From: JANQMY01 sp965228775
GTDB taxonomy: Bacteria > Pseudomonadota > Alphaproteobacteria > JANQMY01
Length of the DNA: 64,000 nucleotides
Direction: 5' to 3'
Assembly (NCBI GenBank): GCA_965228775.1
Contig: OZ245840.1
Location: 4,402,001-4,466,000, forward strand
The notes beneath the pieces are model-generated. The model had not been told where the DNA came from. It made no database searches and was given only the letters and a program-made list of their open reading frames with translations. This document shows, in pieces, positions 1-7,326 of this stretch (position 1 is the first letter of the stretch; every line of letters begins with the position of its first letter). The translations under genes were made by a program, and so were the position numbers.

Positions 1-1709
1 CCGCACCGGGAGTTACAAACCCGAACCGTGGTGAGCAAAGCCTGGATATGCGCGCAACCCTTACGTGGGATCCGACGGAAAATTGGAGCACGAACTTCAA
101 GGCCGCGTATTCCAGCTACGAGAATGACGGTGCTATTCTGTTCGCTGACATTTTCTGTCAGGACGCTACCGCTCAAGGGACACTTTATCCCGCAGGTGTG
201 ACGCCGCCTCCTGGTTTGCCGTCCGGTTATGACTGTAATCCATTTGACGGTGTCGTTCAGTTGGGTGACCAAAATGCTCCTGAAGCGGCGAATATTCCAA
301 ACAATCGCGGCGGTGTTCCGTTTGAGGAACAAGACACTTTGTTCCTGTCTCTGCGCACGGAATATGACTTCACAAACTCACTAACTGCGGTTTTCCAGAC
401 CGGCTTCTACAATCTGGATAACTTCCAAAACGATTGTTTCAGCTACGACATCAATGGTGGTGGTTGTAACCTGGCGCAGAACACGACACGGAGCTTCTCG
501 CAGGAAGTTCGGGTCCAAAGTTCTAATCTTACCGATTGGATGGACTTCATGGTCGGCGCTTACTACCAGACGCGTTTCATTACGTTTAAGCCGTTCCAGC
601 ACGCATTCGGTGCGACCCTCTTTGCAGGGCCGGATGCAACGACCGGTCAGACAGCGGATTATCTGAAAGAACACCGGACGGAAGCGGACGCTGTTTCGGT
701 TTTCGGTAGTTTGACCTTACGGCCAATCGAACGGATGGAGATCACCGCAGGTTTACGCTATACGCGCGAGCAAAAGCAGAACTCCATTAGTGTGCCGTAT
801 GTGCACTCTGGCCTTGCTGGCTTTGGCTTCGTGCCATTGAATGTGGCGGGTATCAACTTTGACGATGATGTGTACACACCTGAAGTCTCTGTCACTTACG
901 AACCTTGGGACGACATCATCTGGTACGCCGCGTACAAGACCGGCTTCAAGTCTGGGGGTATCGACAATAGTGCGCTGCCAACTGCAGGTCTGTTAGCTGC
1001 TCAGGCTTCCGGCGACTTTAGTTCTCTGGTTTTCCAGTCTGAGTTTTCGAAAGGCTTTGAAGGTGGTGTCCGCACGACCCTCTTGGACAACTCTCTGCGC
1101 TTCAACATAAGCGGTTTCCGCTATGTGTTCGAAGACTTGCAGGTTCAACAGTTCCTGGCGGACGTCATTCAGTTTGCCACGTTCAACGCCGGTGAGTTGA
1201 CCACAAGCGGTTTTGAAGCTGATGCCTTGTGGTTCACGCCTTTCGAAGGTTTTACCCTTCGTGGTTCTCTGGCCTACACCAACTCTCCGTTTACGGACAC
1301 ATTCGTCAACGCAGATGGAGATAATCTGGATGGCCGTCAGACTGCTGGCAATGCGAAATGGACGGGTAATATCGGTGGCATCTACGAAGCACCGATCCCC
1401 AACACAGAGTTTGTCTTCAGCGCTTCCGGTTTTGCTCACTACTCGAGCAGCTACAACACCGGTGATGCTCTTGATGCACTCGTACAGGACTCGTTCTGGC
1501 GGGGCGACGCCTCGGTCGCTGTTAGTGACACAGATGGTCTGTGGCAGGTTGCTCTGATCGGTTCGAACGTCACCGATAAGATCTACACGATCACCAGTGG
1601 TGGCCGTCCGTTCACCAACTCTTCGGCAAACGCGAATGGTCTGGAAGACCAGATCCTACAGATCAATCGCGGCCGTCAGGTATCGCTGGAGGTTTCCCTC
1701 CGCTACTAG
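1..1709 (+). CDS. TonB-dependent outer-membrane receptor, C-terminal part
   Basis: The reading frame is open from the left edge (first full codon at base 3), so the start, signal peptide, TonB box and most of the plug domain lie outside the window. About 568 residues are visible. They show the alternating aromatic/polar beta-strand pattern of a 22-strand barrel, with strands such as EITAGLRYTREQK and WYAAYKTGFKSGG, and end in the aromatic residue (SLRY) expected of outer-membrane barrels. The family imports siderophores, cobalamin, glycans or other large solutes using TonB energy; nothing here identifies the substrate. It is followed by good terminator hairpins and is not linked to the genes on its right. 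Confidence 0.9.
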   Translation, partial: APGVTNPNRGEQSLDMRATLTWDPTENWSTNFKAAYSSYENDGAILFADIFCQDATAQGTLYPAGVTPPPGLPSGYDCNPFDGVVQLGDQNAPEAANIPNNRGGVPFEEQDTLFLSLRTEYDFTNSLTAVFQTGFYNLDNFQNDCFSYDINGGGCNLAQNTTRSFSQEVRVQSSNLTDWMDFMVGAYYQTRFITFKPFQHAFGATLFAGPDATTGQTADYLKEHRTEADAVSVFGSLTLRPIERMEITAGLRYTREQKQNSISVPYVHSGLAGFGFVPLNVAGINFDDDVYTPEVSVTYEPWDDIIWYAAYKTGFKSGGIDNSALPTAGLLAAQASGDFSSLVFQSEFSKGFEGGVRTTLLDNSLRFNISGFRYVFEDLQVQQFLADVIQFATFNAGELTTSGFEADALWFTPFEGFTLRGSLAYTNSPFTDTFVNADGDNLDGRQTAGNAKWTGNIGGIYEAPIPNTEFVFSASGFAHYSSSYNTGDALDALVQDSFWRGDASVAVSDTDGLWQVALIGSNVTDKIYTITSGGRPFTNSSANANGLEDQILQINRGRQVSLEVSLRY

Positions 1710-1722
1710 GAATTACCAAGAT

Positions 1723-1751
1723 CCGGCGTCTCACTGTTCGTGAGGCGCCGG
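1723..1751 (+). terminator. Hairpin after the TonB receptor
   Basis: Near-perfect 12-bp inverted repeat (CCGGCGTCTCAC / GTGAGGCGCCGG) with a 5-nt loop, 14 nt after the receptor stop codon. A second hairpin with GCGATCGGT arms follows at 1767-1799. Confidence 0.6.
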
Positions 1752-1807
1752 GTCAGTTTCCTCCCCGCGATCGGTTCGTCAGTTCGTCGGACCGATCGCA
1801 CATTAGG

Positions 1808-1829
1808 CCCGCCGCGAGCGGGTTTTATT
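1808..1829 (+). terminator. Intrinsic terminator
   Basis: Stem CCCGC/GCGGG with a 5-nt loop followed by TTTTATT, the classic rho-independent shape. It lies between the convergent TonB receptor and BLUF genes. Confidence 0.6.
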
Positions 1830-1863
1830 GTATGGGATTTCGGGAACGTCTGATGGTTGCAGT

Positions 1864-2313
1864 TTAGCCTGCTTCGGCCAGGCGAACCGGATCAGAGACG
1901 GTTTCCAGCATGTCGCCAATCATGCGTAAGGCCGTGGATTTCTTGGTCGATATAAGCTCTGCAATGGCGGTGGCGCTGGCATCGGACATGGATCCGCCAA
2001 AGCGCTGCAAAGAGTCGCCTTCCAAAAATGAGTAGGCCATCGACCACTCGGCGAAATATGTGGTGTCTTCTTCCGTATCAACGATCACCTGGACATTGTC
2101 GTGCCGCTTGTCGGCCTTGATACGCGCCAGGAGTGCCTCAATCTCTGCTGCAGGGCCCTCAAGCAATTGTACAAATTCCCGGCCGTCATAGAGCAAGAAA
2201 CCAGTGATGTTGTGGTCCTGATTGTGCTGTCGGGCGCCACTTAAAAGGCCCGCTAGATCGTCATTTGAAAATGAACGCGTCGGCTGTGATGTGTAGACGA
2301 TTTGCTTAGTCAC
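1864..2313 (-). CDS. BLUF-domain blue-light photoreceptor protein
   Basis: 149-residue protein made almost entirely of one BLUF domain (FAD-binding blue-light sensor). The residues used in BLUF photochemistry are present: Tyr7 in the first strand (IVYTS), Asn31, Gln49 in FVQLLEG, and Trp90/Met92 in EWSM. The NITGFLLYDG and RH motifs are also typical. No output domain is fused, only a C-terminal helical tail of about 50 residues, so it probably signals by protein-protein contact. It is the leftmost leftward gene here, 198 nt downstream of the hybrid histidine kinase; partnership with that kinase or the chemotaxis genes is inference from position only. Confidence 0.93.
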   Translation of the reverse strand: MTKQIVYTSQPTRSFSNDDLAGLLSGARQHNQDHNITGFLLYDGREFVQLLEGPAAEIEALLARIKADKRHDNVQVIVDTEEDTTYFAEWSMAYSFLEGDSLQRFGGSMSDASATAIAELISTKKSTALRMIGDMLETVSDPVRLAEAG

Positions 2314-2511
2314 GGTCGTTTTCCCCGTTATTGCAAGTCACTATCAGACCACCCTAAAGAGAACCTGCTTAACAAATTACTCTTTTATAACGAAACGTGT
2401 GGTAAAATCGACGATGCACGAAATACGATTATTGAAATACCATGATTCGCGAATTTGGCTAGTATAAGAATGTGTGCAATTCTCGTGAGAAGAGTGCTCT
2501 CGTGTTGCACG

Positions 2512-4755
2512 CTATCCGGCTGCTAGGGCCAGCGGTGCCTGAACCGCGCTGAACACGTTCTCGATCTCACGAATAAGCGCTGACGGGGTAATGGGCTTGG
2601 GCACGAATCCGTTCATTCCTGCGGCTCTATAGCCTTCGGCGCCCATTTCAACCGTATTGGCGGTCACCGCAATGATTGGGATATTGCTATAAGGTTTTCC
2701 CGACTGCCGGATGTTCTGTGTGGCGGTTAGGCCGTCCATCACGGGCATTTGCACGTCCATGAGAACAAGGTCGTAATGCTTAAGTTCGAGCGCATCCATG
2801 GCCTCTTGACCGTTGGCCACGCAATCGGGCGACATGCCCATGGCTTCCATGATCATTGTAATGATTTGCTGGTTCATGGCGTTGTCTTCCGCCACCAGCA
2901 CACATGGTGCCGCTGCCGTCATCGCGACACTGTTTGCAGGTGAACCGCTGTCATCTGACCGGCTGGGGCCGACCGCGTTAGCGGTGATTTGCTTTTCGGC
3001 CGCATCCACCATGATGTGGAATGTGAACGTGCTTCCTATTCCCTGCTCGGAGGTGACGAAGATTTCGCCGCCCATCAGCTCACAAAGGTTCTTGCAGATG
3101 GAGAGGCCAAGACCGGTCCCCCCATGCTTGCGTGTGATTGAGGGGTCGGCCTGAGAGAAGGGTTCAAAAAGGGTCGGGATAATGTCTTCTGAAACGCCAA
3201 TTCCGTTGTCCGTCACCGAGAAAGTAAGCTTTGTCCGGCCGTTGGCCGAAATGTCGGATCTGGTGCGCACGGTGATGACACCGTCGGATGAAAACTTGAT
3301 CGCATTGCCCAAGAGATTGAAAAGGATCTGAGAGAGCTTTCCGGAATCGCCATTCACTGAGGCCGGAACCGTCTCATCTATTTCAGCGTCAATGACAAGG
3401 TTGCGCTCGGCCGCGTAATCCTTCAGGAGGGCCGATGTTTGCGACAGGATCTGATGAACGGAAAAATCCTCATGCTCGATTTCTTGCTTGCCGGACTCAA
3501 GACTCGCTAAATCCAGAAGGTTGTTGAGAATATCCAGAAGATTTTCACCGGACTGAACAATGAGATCGATTTTGTCCCGTTCCGCTTCACAGTTGGGGCT
3601 CGCTTGCAAAAGCCGCCCAATCGCAAGCACGCCATTAAGAGGTGTACGGATTTCATGGCTCATGGTCGCCAGAAAATCGGACTTGCTTCTATATCCGGCC
3701 CTAGCGTCTTCAAGGGCTGCCGCAAGCTGTTGCCGTTCCTGAACGCGAGCGGTTACGTCTTTCTCCACGGCGATGAACTTCTCAAGCTTTCCGTCTGCGT
3801 CGAAGATCGGATCCATTCGAATATCCAACCAGTATTCCCGGCCGGATTTGGAATAGTTCAGCAGTTCCAAACGAACAGGCTTCTGCTCCGCGATTGCGTG
3901 GGAAATTTCCGCCTTCTTTTCTGAACTGGTCTTGTCACCCTGCAAAATAGGGCCGGGCTTGCACCCCGCTACCTCCTCCAGAGTGTATTCCGTTAGCCGC
4001 TCAAAGCCTTTGTTGACCCACTCTATCTCGCCTTTTGGATTGGCAATGATGATGGCGTCGGTTGCGTGCTCCGCCATAAGGGCAAATCGCTTCAGGGTTT
4101 CTGATTGCTGAGATACCCAGTCGTCCGCTTGTTGGAGGATCTTGTGGTAGTTCCGCCGCTCCACAGCCTCAAGGGCAAGGCCGACCAATCCGGCAACGGA
4201 AGAGACAAAAGAAATCTCATCGGGCGTCCAACACTTGTCGGTACTTGCCTCGCAGCAAAGGATGCCAACGGCCCGAAGGCTGGAACGGATCTGAACGTCG
4301 AGTTTGGATCGTATGCCTCTTGGGGCCAAATGACGGGCGAAGAGGTCTTGTAATTCCGATGCATTCTGGACATCTTCGAAGACCGCCGTACGCTGGACCT
4401 TCGCTTTGTCCACGTAGTCGGGAAACTCTCCCACATCAAGTACGCTTAGGCCTAATGGGGCTTCTTCTTCCGGACAACAAGGGGCAGAACGGACAAGCTC
4501 CATCTGCCGCTGGTCAAACAGCCAGGTTTCCACAATCTGGATATCAAGTGACTTCGAAAGCGTGTTGAGGCATTCGCAGATGAATTCCTCGGTCTCTAGC
4601 TGTTCCGTGAGCTGAAGAGTGGAAAGGCGATCAAGCTCCGAGCCAAAGACCCGCAGCCGATCGAGTATCTCTTCACCGGTCGGTATGTGAGGATCAGAAC
4701 CGCTTTGCTCAGGCCGGTCTCCGATTTCCCCCCAGGTATTTTGGGCGCTTTCCAA
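2512..4755 (-). CDS. Hybrid sensor histidine kinase (GAF-PAS-HisKA-HATPase-REC)
   Basis: 747 residues with no transmembrane segment. Order: short N-terminal helix, GAF-like domain (about 45-200), PAS with PAC tail (about 225-340), HisKA with phospho-acceptor His367 in MSHEIRTP, HATPase with N (LLGNAIKFS), G1 (DNGIGV) and G2 (GGTGLGL) boxes, and a receiver domain with phospho-acceptor Asp667 in LMDVQMPVMDG. It is a cytoplasmic phosphorelay kinase, and the partner phosphotransfer protein is not evident in the window. The PAS shows WVNKGFERLTEYT typical of general PAS_9-type sensors; I cannot tell its cofactor. It lies 45 nt downstream of hemA and may share the cheY-cheZ-hemA transcript. Confidence 0.92.
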   Translation of the reverse strand: MESAQNTWGEIGDRPEQSGSDPHIPTGEEILDRLRVFGSELDRLSTLQLTEQLETEEFICECLNTLSKSLDIQIVETWLFDQRQMELVRSAPCCPEEEAPLGLSVLDVGEFPDYVDKAKVQRTAVFEDVQNASELQDLFARHLAPRGIRSKLDVQIRSSLRAVGILCCEASTDKCWTPDEISFVSSVAGLVGLALEAVERRNYHKILQQADDWVSQQSETLKRFALMAEHATDAIIIANPKGEIEWVNKGFERLTEYTLEEVAGCKPGPILQGDKTSSEKKAEISHAIAEQKPVRLELLNYSKSGREYWLDIRMDPIFDADGKLEKFIAVEKDVTARVQERQQLAAALEDARAGYRSKSDFLATMSHEIRTPLNGVLAIGRLLQASPNCEAERDKIDLIVQSGENLLDILNNLLDLASLESGKQEIEHEDFSVHQILSQTSALLKDYAAERNLVIDAEIDETVPASVNGDSGKLSQILFNLLGNAIKFSSDGVITVRTRSDISANGRTKLTFSVTDNGIGVSEDIIPTLFEPFSQADPSITRKHGGTGLGLSICKNLCELMGGEIFVTSEQGIGSTFTFHIMVDAAEKQITANAVGPSRSDDSGSPANSVAMTAAAPCVLVAEDNAMNQQIITMIMEAMGMSPDCVANGQEAMDALELKHYDLVLMDVQMPVMDGLTATQNIRQSGKPYSNIPIIAVTANTVEMGAEGYRAAGMNGFVPKPITPSALIREIENVFSAVQAPLALAAG

Positions 4756-4800
4756 GTCCGTTGCTCCCTCGAGCTACTGAAACCACCTGTGAGGCCTCAG

Positions 4801-6015
4801 TTAGGCTACCTTCTTCAATCCGTCGAAATGCCAGACATCGCATAGTGCCTCGACGAATTCGGTCATCATCCATTCTGAATGCAAAGGAGACGGCGTAATG
4901 CGAAGACGCTCGGTTCCCTTTGGCACGGTCGGATAGTTTATCGGCTGCACATAGATGCTGTGTTGGTGGAGAAGCTCGTCGCTAACTTGCTTGCAGCGAA
5001 CGGGATCGCCCACCAGAACCGGAACAATATGCGTTTCTGATTCCATCGGTGGGATACCGGCTTCCGTAAGCCTTTTCTTGAGAGTTCGCGCCCGTTCTTG
5101 ATGCAGCGCTCGTTCCATTTGGCTGTTTTTAAGGTGCCGTACACTGGTCAGAGCCGCCGCCGCCAGGGGAGGCGCTAGGGATGTGGTGAAGATGAAGCCG
5201 GATGCGAAACTGCGCAAACAGTCGATAATCGCTGCATCGCCGGCAACATAACCCCCCATCGTGCCAAAAGCTTTAGCGAGAGTTCCCTGAATGAGGTCGA
5301 TTTGGTCCATGACACTGTCGCGTTCGGCAATACCGCCGCCGCGGGGCCCATACATCCCCACCGCATGGACTTCGTCCAAATAGGTCAGGGCGCCATATTT
5401 TTTCGCAAGCGCGGCGATGGCCGCGATGGGCGCCACGTCCCCATCCATGGAATAAACGGATTCAAAGGCAATGAGCTTCGGACGATCGGAGGGCGCTTCC
5501 TTCAGCAATTGCTCCAAATGAGCAATGTCGTTGTGGCGAAAGATCTTCTTCTCCGATTTGCCATGGCGGATGCCCTCGATCATCGATGCGTGGTTCAAGG
5601 CATCCGAAAAGATGATGAGACCTGGAAGGAGCTGACTGACCGTCGACAAGCAAGAATCGTTCGCCACATAACCCGAGGTAAAGAGAAGGGCCTTTTCTTT
5701 TCCGTGAAGGTCAGCGAGTTCGTCCTCAAGTTCGACCTGATAGTGATTGTTGCCGGAGATATTGCGCGTGCCGCCGGAGCCAACACCGCATCGGTCTGCT
5801 GCTTCGTGAAAGGCCGCGATCACTTCGGCGTTGCGGCTCATGCCCAGATAATCATTGCTGCACCAAACCGTTACCGGTTTTTGTGCGGCGCCGTTTTCAT
5901 AATAATTTGCATAAGGAGGGTATTCCGCGTGCCGCTCAAGTTCTGCAAACACACGGTACCGGCCTTCTGATTTCAATGAACTTATGTGATCTCTAAAAAT
6001 CCGTTGGTAATCCAT
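4801..6015 (-). CDS. hemA: 5-aminolevulinate synthase
   Basis: 404-residue PLP enzyme that condenses glycine and succinyl-CoA to 5-aminolevulinate, the first step of haem synthesis in alphaproteobacteria. The start chosen is MDYQRIF, preceded by GGGGGAGG at good spacing; an upstream ATG at 6069 would overlap cheZ and lacks a better ribosome site. Motifs: CSNDYLG, GSGGTRNISG, the PLP-binding lysine Lys248 in LAKAFGTMGG, and DEVHAVG. It is full length and looks active. The odd thing is its place: 28 nt after cheZ, in line with cheY-cheZ, beside a CheA that carries a globin domain and a receptor with haem-type PAS domains. The context suggests supply of haem for sensor proteins, but it may simply be the housekeeping gene. 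Confidence 0.96.
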   Translation of the reverse strand: MDYQRIFRDHISSLKSEGRYRVFAELERHAEYPPYANYYENGAAQKPVTVWCSNDYLGMSRNAEVIAAFHEAADRCGVGSGGTRNISGNNHYQVELEDELADLHGKEKALLFTSGYVANDSCLSTVSQLLPGLIIFSDALNHASMIEGIRHGKSEKKIFRHNDIAHLEQLLKEAPSDRPKLIAFESVYSMDGDVAPIAAIAALAKKYGALTYLDEVHAVGMYGPRGGGIAERDSVMDQIDLIQGTLAKAFGTMGGYVAGDAAIIDCLRSFASGFIFTTSLAPPLAAAALTSVRHLKNSQMERALHQERARTLKKRLTEAGIPPMESETHIVPVLVGDPVRCKQVSDELLHQHSIYVQPINYPTVPKGTERLRITPSPLHSEWMMTEFVEALCDVWHFDGLKKVA

Positions 6016-6043
6016 TATGTCCTCCCCCTGAAGTCCCTTAGTT

Positions 6044-6589
6044 TCAGTCAAAGTCGAGAAGCCGATCAACCTCGTCTTGATCTATGCCTTCTCCGTCCAA
6101 AGCCGGTCCGTTCAATAATCCGGCTTCGGGATCATCCAACTCGGATATGTCGTGCGACGTGCTGCCTGTTGGAAGCTCATCCACGGGCTGGCTGCCACCG
6201 GCGACGAAATCGCGTACCGCTTCAATCCCAGTAGTGAAACGATCTATTGTTTTGTCGATCTTTGTAAGCCGCTGACTGCAAAGGTCGTGAAAGCTGCAGG
6301 CTTCCAGAATGTTCATGCAGCTGGCCTTAATGCATTCAGCGGCGTCTGGTGTCGAGAGGTCAGTAGTCTGAAGTTTTTCGACCTCTGACATAATAGAGTC
6401 GGCCGCTGCATCGATCGTGCCCAGCGTATCGCGCACCTGCGGCCGCAACTCCCCTAGGTCCGGAACGAGGACCTGTTCACTTAAAAGCTTTCCGATGATT
6501 TCGAGGATAGCCGACAATTGTTTGGAGGCAATTTCGTCGGCGATTTCCTGGTCTTCGATCGAGACCACGGTTGATGACACGCTCGACAC
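6044..6589 (-). CDS. cheZ: CheZ-type chemotaxis phosphatase
   Basis: 181 residues, mostly long helices. CheZ dephosphorylates CheY-P. The catalytic helix reads ACSFHDLCSQRLTK; the Asp and Gln used by E. coli CheZ (Asp143, Gln147) are kept, while the usual FQDLTGQ is altered to FHDLCSQ. The C-terminal peptide IDQDEVDRLLDFD matches the CheY-binding tail of the family. It starts at a GTG that shares one base with the cheY stop codon (TAGTG), so the two are probably translationally coupled. Confidence 0.9.
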   Translation of the reverse strand: MSSVSSTVVSIEDQEIADEIASKQLSAILEIIGKLLSEQVLVPDLGELRPQVRDTLGTIDAAADSIMSEVEKLQTTDLSTPDAAECIKASCMNILEACSFHDLCSQRLTKIDKTIDRFTTGIEAVRDFVAGGSQPVDELPTGSTSHDISELDDPEAGLLNGPALDGEGIDQDEVDRLLDFD

Positions 6590-6975
6590 TAGAACTCTCC
6601 GATGACACGCTTCATCTTCTGTTTCAGCGTCGCGGCATTGAACGGCTTGATGATGTAGTTGTTCACACCGGCTTTTTTGGCAGCGACAACATTTTCCGCT
6701 TTACTTTCGGCCGTGACCATAATGAATGGCGTTTTGCGTAATCCGTCGTCTGAACGTACGGCTCGCAAAAGCTCATAGCCCGTCATGGGTTCCATGTTCC
6801 AGTCGGAAATGATGAGGTCGTATCGTTCTTTTTTCAGTTTATCGAAAGCAGCTTTGCCGTCCGTCGCTTCGGCAATGTTGCTGAAGCCAAGTTCCGTCAA
6901 AAGATTACGAATAATTCTGAGCATGGTTTTGTAGTCGTCCACGATCAGAATTGACATATCCATGTTCACTGCCAT
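6589..6975 (-). CDS. cheY: Chemotaxis response regulator CheY
   Basis: 128-residue single receiver domain. Acid pocket Asp-Asp in IVDDYKTM, phospho-acceptor Asp in IISDWNMEPMTGY, switch Thr in MVTAES and Lys in IIKPFN are all present. The WNMEPMTG stretch is the close CheY signature seen in flagellar CheY proteins rather than generic receivers. It is the first gene of the leftward cheY-cheZ-hemA group and diverges from cheA across a 351-nt AT-rich gap. Confidence 0.96.
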   Translation of the reverse strand: MAVNMDMSILIVDDYKTMLRIIRNLLTELGFSNIAEATDGKAAFDKLKKERYDLIISDWNMEPMTGYELLRAVRSDDGLRKTPFIMVTAESKAENVVAAKKAGVNNYIIKPFNAATLKQKMKRVIGEF

Positions 6976-7326
6976 CCCGGCCTCCCTTTAGATCAACGCC
7001 ACTTTCGATGCGCATGTGAGTTTTTCTGCATACTGAAAGTGAAGACTAGAATGGTAAAACGCCGTGAAATTTCAGTTAATTGATCAAATAAATGATCCAA
7101 TTGGATAGATGTATCGTAGAACAAACATTCTCAGTTCAAACCTGACCAAGTAAAACAAGTGTACAATTCAAATAAATGATATAAATCAATAACATAGATT
7201 GCTTTGTTTTTCTTTGAATTCGGCAGATTTCAAGTCTCCATTAATTAAACTCCTCCATTCTGCAGTCGAAATTATTCGGTGTACGGCACTTATGCGCGTC
7301 ACCAGGGTATTGAGAAATGTGCTGCT
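6976..7326. other. Divergent AT-rich control region between cheY and cheA
   Basis: 351 nt without a supported gene, clearly richer in A+T than the flanking genes. It must hold promoters for both che groups. A Crp/Fnr-like box is listed separately; I see no convincing -24/-12 or sigma-28 promoter by eye. Confidence 0.6.
7176..7189. promoter_or_regulatory. Possible Fnr/FixK-type box upstream of cheA
   Basis: ATGATataaATCAA matches TTGAT-N4-ATCAA at 9 of 10 specified bases. It lies 137 nt upstream of the cheA start and 201 nt upstream of cheY. The local Crp/Fnr protein has a different recognition helix (HVNR), so the cognate regulator may be another one. Confidence 0.35.
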
